Source: Bradyrhizobium mercantei
GTDB lineage: Bacteria > Pseudomonadota > Alphaproteobacteria > Rhizobiales > Xanthobacteraceae
NCBI RefSeq assembly: GCF_001982635.1
Contig: NZ_MKFI01000001.1
Location: 1,320,891 to 1,384,890, forward strand
Reading direction: 5' to 3'
DNA: 64,000 bases
A program made the translations under genes and the position numbers. The notes below the pieces were generated by a model, which saw only the letters and a program-made list of their open reading frames with translations, was not told where the DNA came from and did no database searches. Below, one piece after another: positions 36,782 through 45,793 of this stretch (position 1 is its first letter; each line of letters starts with the position of its first letter).

Positions 36782-37669
36782 TCACTGCGCGCTGACGGAG
36801 GGATCCGAAGCGCAAGCCAGCATGCGTCGCACACCTTCATCGAAGCGGGTGAACCGGCTCAGATCGAAACGAGCGGCCAGCCGGTTCAAATCCGGTGTCA
36901 TGTCGACCGCAGCGCCGGCGTTCGTGATCTCGAACTTCGGCTCGATGCCGAGCTCCCGGCCGATGCAGGAAGCGATCTGTCGAATTGATAGCGATTCAGG
37001 CGTCGCTACATTCAAGGTCCCAGTCCATGACGACGTGATGCTCGCGAGGATGACCTCGACCACATCGTCCACGAAGGTCGGCGTCAGCCGAAGCCCTCCC
37101 GCATCTCCGGCAATCTGAACCGGGCTACCCTGCCGGACCCGACGGATCAATTCCGGGATCAGTCTGCCATGCTGGCTTGGACCATACGGAAAGAACAATC
37201 TGAGGATGCTGAGGCCGAGCAAGTTGGAAAATGGCTTGGCAATCACCTCGGAAGCAAGCTTGCTCGCGCCGAGGAAGCCGGTTGGCGCCAAGGCGCTGTC
37301 CTCATGCAACGCGCCGCCGAATGGCTCGTACACCGCACCGGACGAGATCAGGCAGAACTGCTTGACCGCCGACTGCGCGGCCCAATCCAGCAGCAACATC
37401 GTCATGCCGACATTGACCGCGAACATCTCCCGGGAGTCTCCAGGAAAATGCCGATAGTTGCGCGACTGAGCCGCGTGAATCACCGCGTCGACGGCCTTCG
37501 GAAACGTACCCGCCTCGATCTGCCCGGTGCCATCCCAGGCCACCTTTGTGCCGTAGGCAATGGACGCCTCCGGCCGACAGACGCAGAAGAGTTCATGGCC
37601 GTCGGCGACCAGCCGGCGAGCCAGCGCAGAACCGACAAAACCGGTACCGCCTGTCAACAGGATCCGCAT
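36782..37669 (-). CDS. NAD-dependent epimerase/dehydratase family protein with altered active site
   Basis: A 295-aa extended SDR. The nucleotide motif LLTGGTGFVGSALARRL, VIHAAQSRNYRHF, LISSGAVYEPFGG and FPYGPSQHGRLIPELIRR are present. At the YxxxK position the lysine (Lys137 in LGASKLASE) is kept, but the tyrosine is replaced by Leu133. Either Tyr114 takes over or the protein binds sugar nucleotides without normal catalysis. The downstream wbpA gene begins 260 bases later, after a gap where I see no gene. The substrate is unknown. Confidence 0.82.
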   Translation of the reverse strand: MRILLTGGTGFVGSALARRLVADGHELFCVCRPEASIAYGTKVAWDGTGQIEAGTFPKAVDAVIHAAQSRNYRHFPGDSREMFAVNVGMTMLLLDWAAQSAVKQFCLISSGAVYEPFGGALHEDSALAPTGFLGASKLASEVIAKPFSNLLGLSILRLFFPYGPSQHGRLIPELIRRVRQGSPVQIAGDAGGLRLTPTFVDDVVEVILASITSSWTGTLNVATPESLSIRQIASCIGRELGIEPKFEITNAGAAVDMTPDLNRLAARFDLSRFTRFDEGVRRMLACASDPSVSAQ

Positions 37670-37676
37670 ACTCGAG

Positions 37677-38807
37677 CTAGCCCGCCGGTTTCGTCAGCAG
37701 AACAGAGATGCCGTTCGGGTTTGCATCGTTGAAGACGTAATTCTCAACGCCGAGCTCCTTCAGCCACCCCTCGACTTCCTTGTCCGTATGCTGCCACGCG
37801 TTGTGCGGATGATACCAATCAAAGTTGACCATATTGTTCGTTTCGTAATCGAAGGCTTCGTTCCAGAAGCATTTCAGGAAATTGTAGTAGAACAGCCGCT
37901 GGACATTGTGCGTGCCCGCGGGAATGCCGAGAACATCGATCGGCTTTTCCAACGTAATCGTTGCATTGAGACGCGAGAGTTCCCGGCCGAGGTCGGTGAT
38001 CGCCTCACACTGCGCGTAGCATTCTTCCGGAGAGAGAGGCATGAAGTTTTGACGAACATGCTCGTCGGTGAAGAAGCGAACCGGCCCCATCTTGCGATAG
38101 ACATAGAAGAAGAACTGACCACCCGGAGCGACCTTCTTGTAAAGGGCTTCGACCGCAGCCCTGGTGTTGGGCGTATGGTGAAGGACGCCGTCGGCAATGA
38201 CAAAGTCGAACATTTCGTCCTTGAAGGGCGTCTCCATGAGGTCGGCCTGAACGACGCAACAATTGTCCAGGTCCTGGGTGTTTTCAAAGGTCGTGAATGC
38301 AGCGTCGGAAATGTCCAGCGCGAACACTTCACCTGGACAGTTCTGGGCAATGAAGCGGGTATTGAAGCCTGACCCTGGTCCGACCTCGAGCACGCGCTTC
38401 TTCTGCGCATAGAAGCGTTTCAGTGCATCGATATCCGGCACGCCGAGCTTCTTGCAATACCAGCTGAACAGAAACTGCCCGTGTTCAGGCTGCAAGCCGT
38501 ATTGCCGGAATCGCCTCCACTTGTCGGAGAATGTCGCGTTGGTCTTGGCCTGCTCGGTCGCGTCGGAGCGCACCTTTCCGTTCTTTCGCACCGGCAGGTT
38601 GTGGCGAGCCCTGAACTCGGGAAGATCGAGTTGCATGGGACCGGAAAGGAAGGATGGTACGCCCTGTACGATCGGATACCACACATCGGGATCCGCGGTA
38701 CGCAAAGCTCCTTCGACGATGTGACCACCATCGGTCGTGAAGCTCTCGACGTTCAGGATTTGAGCCGCGTCAGCGGGACGATAAAGGCTTACGAATTTCG
38801 GCAGCAA
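37677..38807 (-). CDS. Class I SAM-dependent methyltransferase
   Basis: A 376-aa protein. Residues 1-60 look like a short Trm112/zinc-ribbon-like leader without cysteines (WYPIVQGVPSFL). The methyltransferase core has motif I KRVLEVGPGSGFNTRFIA, the acidic VFALDISDAAF, and DFVIADGVLHHTPNTRAAV. A C-terminal extension (about 250-376) is Trp/Tyr/Asn-rich. The start is TTG: an in-frame stop lies 5 codons upstream and GAGGGA is spaced 6 nt from the TTG. It probably methylates a sugar or glycan end; the next gene begins 7 bases later. Confidence 0.85.
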   Translation of the reverse strand: MLPKFVSLYRPADAAQILNVESFTTDGGHIVEGALRTADPDVWYPIVQGVPSFLSGPMQLDLPEFRARHNLPVRKNGKVRSDATEQAKTNATFSDKWRRFRQYGLQPEHGQFLFSWYCKKLGVPDIDALKRFYAQKKRVLEVGPGSGFNTRFIAQNCPGEVFALDISDAAFTTFENTQDLDNCCVVQADLMETPFKDEMFDFVIADGVLHHTPNTRAAVEALYKKVAPGGQFFFYVYRKMGPVRFFTDEHVRQNFMPLSPEECYAQCEAITDLGRELSRLNATITLEKPIDVLGIPAGTHNVQRLFYYNFLKCFWNEAFDYETNNMVNFDWYHPHNAWQHTDKEVEGWLKELGVENYVFNDANPNGISVLLTKPAG

Positions 38808-38900
38808 GACAGTTCCCTCATACTAGGCTGGCGCAACGCGCTTCTCGAATTTGCTCGCGTCTCAACGGAATGTCGCCCAAGGTGCCATTCTCTCACGCGC

Positions 38901-40649
38901 TCAATCCAATTGAAGCCGGCGGACAATAGCACCTCTCAGGTTTGGAGCATACCGCAGTAGAAGGCGGGACACCGACCTGATTCCCGGTACATACCTCAAT
39001 ATCGACGCCAGCACTCGGCGCGGGGGCGGTGCCGGACATGGCGGCGCGATGGGCTCGCTGGGCAGGGGTTCGGGAGCCTTCGGCACTGGGCGCTCGAATT
39101 CAAGGATCGATAGCTGCGCCCGCAATTCCTGGACGCTGCGCTTCATCTCGCATTCCCGCTCCGAGCGCTTGGCCGCGATCAGGCTGTCGAACAGTCGCCC
39201 AGCCACCACGTTCTCGGAGTGATATTGATTATACCATCGGACTCCGTCGGCCGCGATCCTGTGGCGATATTCGTCATCCGTCGCCTTCGTCAGTGATGAA
39301 GACACTTCATCGACGGTCTTCGCATTCAGGACCGGCGGCATCACGGGGAAGCACCAGTGATGAACTTCTTCGTTCAGGTAGAGAAGGGTCGGCTTGCCGA
39401 GCATCATCCCGATCGGCATGATGCTGCCCCACGCGCCGATGACGAATTGATCGGCCAACACGTCGGAAGCGGCCACATAGTCCGTCATGACCTGCACGGG
39501 GACCGGGTCGATCCAGAATACCCGGTCTTCGATTCCAAGCTCCTCTATCAGGCGCTTGGTCTCGGCAACATGCTGTCCCCAATTCACCAGGCCAGCCACG
39601 GCCTTCGGGCGCGCGGTTTTCACGAAGTCCGCGAAACCGCGCAGGAAGATATCGTTGCCTTTCTCGAAATTGAGATTGCGCTCGCTGGACCAATGCTGGC
39701 GAGGCGGATGGAAAACGATGAAATCCGCCTGATGGCGCGCCAGCAGATCGGCGCGCAATTGGCTGATGCGCTGCTCGTCAAGCTTACGTTCCAGGATGGC
39801 ATGAGGCACAAATCGATAGGAATTCAGGTTCAATCGATTTGCGGCGACGACGTTGTCGCAGTTGGTGATCAAAACATCGTCGGCCATCACGTAGGACAGC
39901 GCACATAGCTGTCCAAGGATATTTTCATCGAATGGAATTGATCTGATCGTGCCGTGCTCGAAGCAGATGTAGGGACGCTTGCCAAAGAACAGCGGATAGA
40001 TCCCGTCAATCGCATAGCCGGTCACAACGTCATAGTGCGAGAACAGGCGCTTCCACCGTCGTTCGTCGGCGAGTATTCCGTAGTAGCTCAGGGACACGGC
40101 CTCGAACTGCGGCGCATCGGACCGCGCCGGGAAGCAGACCTTGAACAGCCCTTGCAAACGCTGCGCGGCCTTTTCGACGACCTCAGGCGGGTGAGGATCG
40201 TGAAAGATCGCGGAGCCGCTGCCGAAGCCGGGAGAATTCGTTTCCTCCAGCAGCTGATCCCAAAGCGCATCCGCCGACGGTGCCCCCTCTCGCAGGGAGA
40301 TCAGATAGTCCAGGCACGTTCCCAGATAACCTTGCGCGAACCATTTCGGCCGTTCGAATCCCGCTACCGGGACCGACGACCAATCGGGCCGATCGAAATT
40401 CAGCTCCGACGTCGAGAACCGTCCCTCTTCCCACTCCGGGACTCCCATGACGTGATAGTAATTGGGGCACAAGACGTCACACTCGACGCCGCACTGCCTC
40501 AGGATCACCGCGTTCTTGTACGCGTTGTTGGCAATATTCCCGATCGAGAGCACACGAGGGGCCCGGCCGTTGGCCCTGCGAAAGTCAACAAGCCATTTCG
40601 AGTGCTCGGCCGAGAAACCCCAATTCTTCAAATCAAGCTCAATCGACAC
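38901..40649 (-). CDS. Large glycosyltransferase-like protein, GNIANNAY family (paralogue 1)
   Basis: A 582-aa protein with a two-lobed GT-B look. The N-terminal lobe has LSIGNIANNAYKNAVILRQC (GNIANNAY at 37-44), then VPEWEEG, and CFEHGTIRSIPF in the middle. The C-terminal lobe has ASDVLADQFVIGAWGSIMPIG, where a nucleotide-sugar donor would bind. A Pro-rich linker near residue 525-545 precedes a basic C-terminal tail. It shares these blocks with 40816-42738 and, more loosely, 42959-44569. The GTG start has GGAG about 8 nt upstream. Donor and acceptor are unknown. Confidence 0.75.
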   Translation of the reverse strand: MSIELDLKNWGFSAEHSKWLVDFRRANGRAPRVLSIGNIANNAYKNAVILRQCGVECDVLCPNYYHVMGVPEWEEGRFSTSELNFDRPDWSSVPVAGFERPKWFAQGYLGTCLDYLISLREGAPSADALWDQLLEETNSPGFGSGSAIFHDPHPPEVVEKAAQRLQGLFKVCFPARSDAPQFEAVSLSYYGILADERRWKRLFSHYDVVTGYAIDGIYPLFFGKRPYICFEHGTIRSIPFDENILGQLCALSYVMADDVLITNCDNVVAANRLNLNSYRFVPHAILERKLDEQRISQLRADLLARHQADFIVFHPPRQHWSSERNLNFEKGNDIFLRGFADFVKTARPKAVAGLVNWGQHVAETKRLIEELGIEDRVFWIDPVPVQVMTDYVAASDVLADQFVIGAWGSIMPIGMMLGKPTLLYLNEEVHHWCFPVMPPVLNAKTVDEVSSSLTKATDDEYRHRIAADGVRWYNQYHSENVVAGRLFDSLIAAKRSERECEMKRSVQELRAQLSILEFERPVPKAPEPLPSEPIAPPCPAPPPRRVLASILRYVPGIRSVSRLLLRYAPNLRGAIVRRLQLD

Positions 40650-40815
40650 TCTTCGTCTCCACGGGCAGCAAAGTCGTCCAGGGCCGGGACCGCTGCATAA
40701 AAACAGAAATTCATTTGAGGCTGGGCAAAGTTACTCGCTGTCGAATCGTCGTCGACCCTATGGCGCGCAATACGCTTACCGCCTGGCTCGCTCGGATGGA
40801 TAGCGAGAAGATCGT

Positions 40816-42738
40816 CTATATCGCTGCGTTTCGTTCCAGGACTGTCTTGTATGCCGAAACCTGAATCCCGACGATCCGCTCAGCCGAGTGGAAGTTCCTG
40901 ATCCATGTTTCGCCGGCAGCGCCCAGGCCGGCGCTGTCTTCGGCGTCGTTTATCACGGCCGTTATGGCGCTCGCGACATCGCTCGGCGAGGAGGCGCTCA
41001 AGACCGGGGGACATTCGCCAAAAAACGTCGTGAGCTGGGCCTGGTCGATGCGCGTGAGCAGCCGGCACCCAAGCGCCAAGGCCTCGAACCCGACACCACC
41101 CAGCGCCGGCAGGACAAACTGGTCCGCGACGATATGAGACGTGCAATACGACTGCCAAAGCGCCTGCTTGCCCATCGGCTGGACCCACTCGACCAGATCC
41201 GCGATACCAAGCTCGTCGATGAGCCTTTTGCTCAAGTCTACTTCCGCACCCCACTCCACGAGCGTTATCCGGAAGTTCCGGTTCGTGGACGCTGCGAGCG
41301 CAGCTCCTCGCAGGAATATATCGTTCCCCTTGCGCCCTTCGCCGGTCAACTGGTGCCGGCTGGGTGAAAAGATTCTCACATGTTGTGATGGCGGCTTGAG
41401 GTCCGGACGATCTTTGCGAAACCGTATCAGCTTGGTTTCATCGAAAGCGTGCGGGAGAAAGCGAAGCTTGCTCGGCTCCAGACCCAGACGTTCGACCGAC
41501 GGCAGCACATCGGAATTGGTGATGAAGGATATCGGCGCCTTCCGATATGCGATGCGGCACCGCAGGCCTGTCAGATCGTTTTCGAACGGAAGATCGCGCA
41601 GCGTGCCGTGTTCGTAGGCGGTGAAATTCCTCACGCCATTCGCGAACGGAATGAGGCCGTCAATCGAGTAGCCCTGAACAATGTCGTAGTGATCGAGAAT
41701 GGGCCTGAACATCACCGCCGTCGTCGAGAGATATTGGTGCAACTCCTGCCAGCACGTTTCGGAGACACCGTCTTCCCTCTTGCGCAATTCCTCGATCAGC
41801 GCAGAAGCATCCGCCTCCGCGTCCTTCAAGCTCCGTTTGACTTCACCGTCGCGGGACACGGCTCGAAACGGAAGCAGCAGCACGAAGAGGGCTATTGCGG
41901 CGACCGAAGTCACCGTGATCTTGAGAAGATAGAAGAACATCTTCAGAAGAGAGAACGATGCCAGGACCTCATCTTCGTTGAGCCCGTTCAGCACGCCTTG
42001 CCGGTTGAACACCGCCGGCATGTTTCGGGCCCTGCGCTGCATCCGCCAGAGCTCGACCAGCATTGCCCCTCCGGGGACCCCGGGAGGCTTCGCGGAAGCA
42101 GCGATCGCCAGCGGTCGCATGACCAATTCCCGGAGAGACTGCCGCGACGGCACCAGAGATTCCGCGAGAGTCTTCCACGGGTCGAATTTGGAAATCCAAC
42201 CCTGCAAGATGAGGCGCCATTCCGGAGCGATACCGCGCTTCCTGCCCATCGAGTGAGCGCGGTCCTCCAGAAGACTCCAATAAGCGGACTCGAGCCCCCA
42301 TCTGCGGAGCCGTGCGAAGACCCTCGCCTTTTTGGTGCGCGCCGCCAGATATCCGATACAGAGTGGCAGCGGCCCTTGTACAAACCATGCCGGCCGCTTG
42401 AACCCGCCGAGGTTGGACGCCCACCAATCCGGCAGCGCAGGATCGACAGCCGTCGTCAACCCGCCATCCTCCCATTCCGGGGTCGCCATGGAATGGTAAT
42501 AGTCAAAACAGAGGACATCGGCTTCAACGCCATATCGCCGCTGGATGCGCGCATTGTTGTAGGCGTTGTTCGCGATGTTTCCGATATGAAGCACGCGAAG
42601 CGGCCTGCCCTTCGCTCGCGAAAACGACTTCAGCCATTCGAAGGACTGCAAAATCTCTTTCTGGCCGGGATTGGGGACAGCTTGATCCGTCCCCGCCGGT
42701 CCAGGCTCGGCAATTTGGGAATGAGCTTCTAAACGCAT
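40816..42738 (-). CDS. Large glycosyltransferase-like protein, GNIANNAY family with hydrophobic insert (paralogue 2)
   Basis: A 640-aa relative of the neighbouring 582-aa protein: LHIGNIANNAYNNARIQRRY (53-60 motif), MATPEWEDGG, TAYEHGTLRDLPFE and SHIVADQFVLPALGGVGFE align block by block. It differs by an insertion of roughly 190 residues after position 135 that contains one long hydrophobic stretch (262-291, LKMFFYLLKITVTSVAAIAL...) flanked by charged residues, suggesting a membrane anchor or membrane-dipping hairpin. The ATG at 42738 is preferred over one at 42777. Probably a sugar transferase in chain assembly. Confidence 0.75.
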   Translation of the reverse strand: MRLEAHSQIAEPGPAGTDQAVPNPGQKEILQSFEWLKSFSRAKGRPLRVLHIGNIANNAYNNARIQRRYGVEADVLCFDYYHSMATPEWEDGGLTTAVDPALPDWWASNLGGFKRPAWFVQGPLPLCIGYLAARTKKARVFARLRRWGLESAYWSLLEDRAHSMGRKRGIAPEWRLILQGWISKFDPWKTLAESLVPSRQSLRELVMRPLAIAASAKPPGVPGGAMLVELWRMQRRARNMPAVFNRQGVLNGLNEDEVLASFSLLKMFFYLLKITVTSVAAIALFVLLLPFRAVSRDGEVKRSLKDAEADASALIEELRKREDGVSETCWQELHQYLSTTAVMFRPILDHYDIVQGYSIDGLIPFANGVRNFTAYEHGTLRDLPFENDLTGLRCRIAYRKAPISFITNSDVLPSVERLGLEPSKLRFLPHAFDETKLIRFRKDRPDLKPPSQHVRIFSPSRHQLTGEGRKGNDIFLRGAALAASTNRNFRITLVEWGAEVDLSKRLIDELGIADLVEWVQPMGKQALWQSYCTSHIVADQFVLPALGGVGFEALALGCRLLTRIDQAQLTTFFGECPPVLSASSPSDVASAITAVINDAEDSAGLGAAGETWIRNFHSAERIVGIQVSAYKTVLERNAAI

Positions 42739-42958
42739 GAACCCATCATCTGCTGCATCTGTGACATGGGCTCTCAACGAGCCCTTGGAAAATCTCTACT
42801 CAAACTTCGGAAAAGCGCTTCTTGTACGATAGCGCGCTGGACGGGGCGTCCGTCGGCCGGGCGTCCGACGTCAGCACGTGTTGCACATCCTCAGATCAGG
42901 CATCCGTGCGAAACCTGATTGAAGCCGTAGCGGATTTTATCGGATCTGGAGCCATCCG

Positions 42959-44569
42959 CTATGGGTCGACGTAGTGAGGAAAAGGCGGCGCCGATGCCCG
43001 TTGTTCTGCATGGTATTCCAGCTCTTCCTTGGAAAGCGGTTCGCACAATGGCGAGTCTGAAAATGACAACGGAAGCCCGGCGACCATGGCCTCCAGCAGC
43101 AGGCGGTAAACCTTCGACCATCTTTGCGACGATTGCGCCCTGATAAACCAGTCTCGCGTCTGCTCTCCAATGCGCCGGCACAACGCCCGGTCGCCGTAGA
43201 GAGCGGAGAGATGCCTTTCGACTTCCTGGCCGTTCTGCGCATCCAGCGTCGGCGGCGCTCCGACGTCGATGAGGGCATCATACTGCTCTCGCTCGATCCT
43301 CATGATGGTCGGCTTTCCGCAGGCCATCGCCTCGAGCCCCGAGGCGCCGTAATACCCCAGGACAAACTGTTCAATGACGACGTCCGCTGCACGAAGGTAG
43401 CGCACGAGCCTTTTCTTGCCGACGGTCGGCAGGAAAAGAACCCGGTCAAGCAGGCCCAGCTGCTTCACCTGGTTTCGCGCAGCCTCGAGATCATCGCCCC
43501 AACCGAGCACCAGCAGTCTTGCTTGCGGAGCCTGCGACGCGAAACGGACGAAGCCGTCGAGAGCGTGCTGAGCCCCCTTCCAGTAGCGGTCCATCCGCAT
43601 CGAAGTCAGAACAAAGAAATCCCCTCCCACCCGGTCCCGCCATTCGGATCGAATGTCGGCGCTATCGCCGGGACTGTACACATCCTCATCGAGAGGCCAC
43701 GGAACGTAGAGGAGATTATGCAGGCCGTAGCGGCGAGCGTGCGGGAGCGTAATCGGATTGGAGACGAGCGCCGCATATGAAGACGCGATCGACTTACGGG
43801 TCAGGATGCCAAGCGAATCATTCCGCGATGCTTCGAGCCAGATATCGCCGCCGGTCTGTCCAAACAGATAGGGACGGCCGGAGAAAAACCCGAGGTAGGG
43901 GCTCTGCGAAACCAGCAGGGCATCGTAGTGCGACAGCGCCGCGGCAGTCGGCAGATAGTACATGTATTCAGGCCAAAGAAGCAGCTGCTCCGGCGTTACG
44001 GTCGCCCTCTCGGCGTCCAGCAGAATGGGCTCCCAATTGGTATCCGTTTGATACCGATGCACCCAGTCCGGAAGCCTTGCCTGGAAAAGCCTCGCCGCCG
44101 GATTTTCTCCGAGCTCGGTGATCTCCCCATCAAAATCTTCCCACGCGGGCTGCGCAAATATGGAATCATCGTGCGGATGAAGCACGAGATCCACCTCCAG
44201 GTTTCGCCGTCTAAGCGGCGCCGCCCGCAGGTAGTTGACATTCGCCATGTTGCCGGCGAACGCATACCGGTTTTCCCTCTGCTTCAACTTCAAGGGAAAT
44301 TGACGCAGCCATCGCCGCAGCCGCGTCTTTCTTTTGTGGGCCTGAAGTCGCTCCTCGAGCTGAGCCAGCTGCAACTTGCTGTAAGCCGCGAAGTGCCGGA
44401 TATTGTCCGCCGTCATCCACGGATGCCGCCAGGGAGTGCGGTCAAAGCTGTGCCATTCGTCCTTTGGCATGGAGCCCTGACCGCCAAGCGCCCACCGCTC
44501 CTCCAGCGGCAGATTGCACTCAACCAGCGCCTTCTGCAGCGCCTCCCGCTCCGTCTGCGAGAGCGCCAT
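42959..44569 (-). CDS. Glycosyltransferase-like protein, distant member of the same family (paralogue 3)
   Basis: A 536-aa protein with a charged coiled N-terminal region (about 60-100) before FAGNMANVNYLRAAPLRRRN (motif 106-113) and a GT4-like C-terminal lobe: TSMRMDRYWKGAQHALDGF, LLVLGWGDDLEAARNQV, ADVVIEQFVLGYYGASGLEA and MACGKPTIMR, where the EQF/GLEA block corresponds to the donor-binding E-x7-E region of GT4 enzymes. The ATG at 44569 shares TGATG with the aminotransferase stop, so translation is coupled. About 220 bases without a gene follow before paralogue 2. Confidence 0.8.
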   Translation of the reverse strand: MALSQTEREALQKALVECNLPLEERWALGGQGSMPKDEWHSFDRTPWRHPWMTADNIRHFAAYSKLQLAQLEERLQAHKRKTRLRRWLRQFPLKLKQRENRYAFAGNMANVNYLRAAPLRRRNLEVDLVLHPHDDSIFAQPAWEDFDGEITELGENPAARLFQARLPDWVHRYQTDTNWEPILLDAERATVTPEQLLLWPEYMYYLPTAAALSHYDALLVSQSPYLGFFSGRPYLFGQTGGDIWLEASRNDSLGILTRKSIASSYAALVSNPITLPHARRYGLHNLLYVPWPLDEDVYSPGDSADIRSEWRDRVGGDFFVLTSMRMDRYWKGAQHALDGFVRFASQAPQARLLVLGWGDDLEAARNQVKQLGLLDRVLFLPTVGKKRLVRYLRAADVVIEQFVLGYYGASGLEAMACGKPTIMRIEREQYDALIDVGAPPTLDAQNGQEVERHLSALYGDRALCRRIGEQTRDWFIRAQSSQRWSKVYRLLLEAMVAGLPLSFSDSPLCEPLSKEELEYHAEQRASAPPFPHYVDP

Positions 44570-45699
44570 CAATCCATAGCCCGCACGATTTGCACGACCA
44601 TCTGCTGATCATCCTCTGTCATTCCAGGAAAAATCGGCAGCGTAATCGTCGTGTCCTCGGCGGTGACCGCGTTGGGGAACTGCTCCGGCTTCAAAGCATA
44701 TTTGTTGACGTAGTATCCCAGGCGGTGAACCGCGTGGGTGCCGGGGCGGGTCTGGATCTTCTTGTCGGCGAGAGCGCTCATAAGAGCGTTGCGCCGCTTG
44801 CGTCCGCCTTCGAGCAGACGAATGACGTATGACTGGTACGCATGTCCTTCGACATCTCCGCCCAACGGGGTGACGATCGAATTCGCTCCCGCCAGCAATT
44901 CGGAGTATCGGCGTCCGAGACGCCGGCGCTCGGCCAGCAGACGATCGAGCTTGCCCATCTGCGCCACCCCGACGGCGGCCTGAATGTCCGACAAACGCAA
45001 GTTGAAGCCGAGATTGTCGAAGGTCGCCATGGTCCATGGGCCGTGCGGCTCGATCGACGCATCAGGGGCACCGGTGGAGCCATGGTTCCGTTGCGATCGC
45101 ACGCGCTCGGCAAGATCATCGCGATTGGTGGTTACCGCTCCGCCCTCTCCGGTCGTGACCGCCTTGCGCGGGTGAAATGAAAAGCAGCCGATGTCGCCGA
45201 TCGCCCCGACCGGCTTGCCCTTGTACGTCGTCCCGATCGCGCACGCGGCGTCCTCGATCACGGCGATGCCTCGAGGTTCTGCGATCGCCTTGATCTCGTC
45301 CATCGGCGCCGCAAGACCAAACAGATGGACCGCAACGATCGCCTTCGTGCGCGGCGTGATCGCGGCCAGCAACCGATCCGGGTCGAGGTTGAAGGTCGAC
45401 AAATCGACGTCGACGAAGACCGGCTTCGCACCGACATATTCGGCACTGTGCGCGCTCGTCACCCACGTGAAAGCAGGAACGATCACCTCGTCTCCCGGCC
45501 CAAGCTTCAGGGCCAAGGTCGCCAAATGCAGCGCGGCGGTGCAGGACGTGCACGCGAGTGCGTGTTTGACACCGTGTTTTTCGGCAATGAGCCGCTCGAA
45601 GCGTTCCGTGAGCGGCCCCTGCGTCACCCATTTCGAGTTGAGGCACTCTCGCAGCAACGCAATTTCAGCTTCGTCGAAGCTCGGTTCTGTGATGTTCAT
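44569..45699 (-). CDS. DegT/DnrJ/EryC1 PLP aminotransferase, perosamine-synthase-like
   Basis: A 376-aa sugar aminotransferase. SKWVTQGPLTERFERLIAEK near residue 22-41, CTSCTAALHLATLALKLGPG, VIEDAACAIGTTYKGKPVG and the PLP Lys179 in SFHPRKAVTTGEGGA are present. HPRKxxTTGEGG and the early VTQGP block are typical of GDP-perosamine synthase and related 4-amino sugar enzymes, so gmd product is a possible substrate. The ATG at 45699 follows a non-conserved 11-codon lead. It overlaps the downstream glycosyltransferase in TGATG. Confidence 0.87.
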   Translation of the reverse strand: MNITEPSFDEAEIALLRECLNSKWVTQGPLTERFERLIAEKHGVKHALACTSCTAALHLATLALKLGPGDEVIVPAFTWVTSAHSAEYVGAKPVFVDVDLSTFNLDPDRLLAAITPRTKAIVAVHLFGLAAPMDEIKAIAEPRGIAVIEDAACAIGTTYKGKPVGAIGDIGCFSFHPRKAVTTGEGGAVTTNRDDLAERVRSQRNHGSTGAPDASIEPHGPWTMATFDNLGFNLRLSDIQAAVGVAQMGKLDRLLAERRRLGRRYSELLAGANSIVTPLGGDVEGHAYQSYVIRLLEGGRKRRNALMSALADKKIQTRPGTHAVHRLGYYVNKYALKPEQFPNAVTAEDTTITLPIFPGMTEDDQQMVVQIVRAMD

Positions 45700-45793
45700 T
45701 GGGTCGATACTCTCGATGCCTGGTCCCCGCACGCGGTCGACAACAACTGCCTGGAGTCCGGCGGGGAGCTAGAGGACAGGTCTTTGACGCGAC

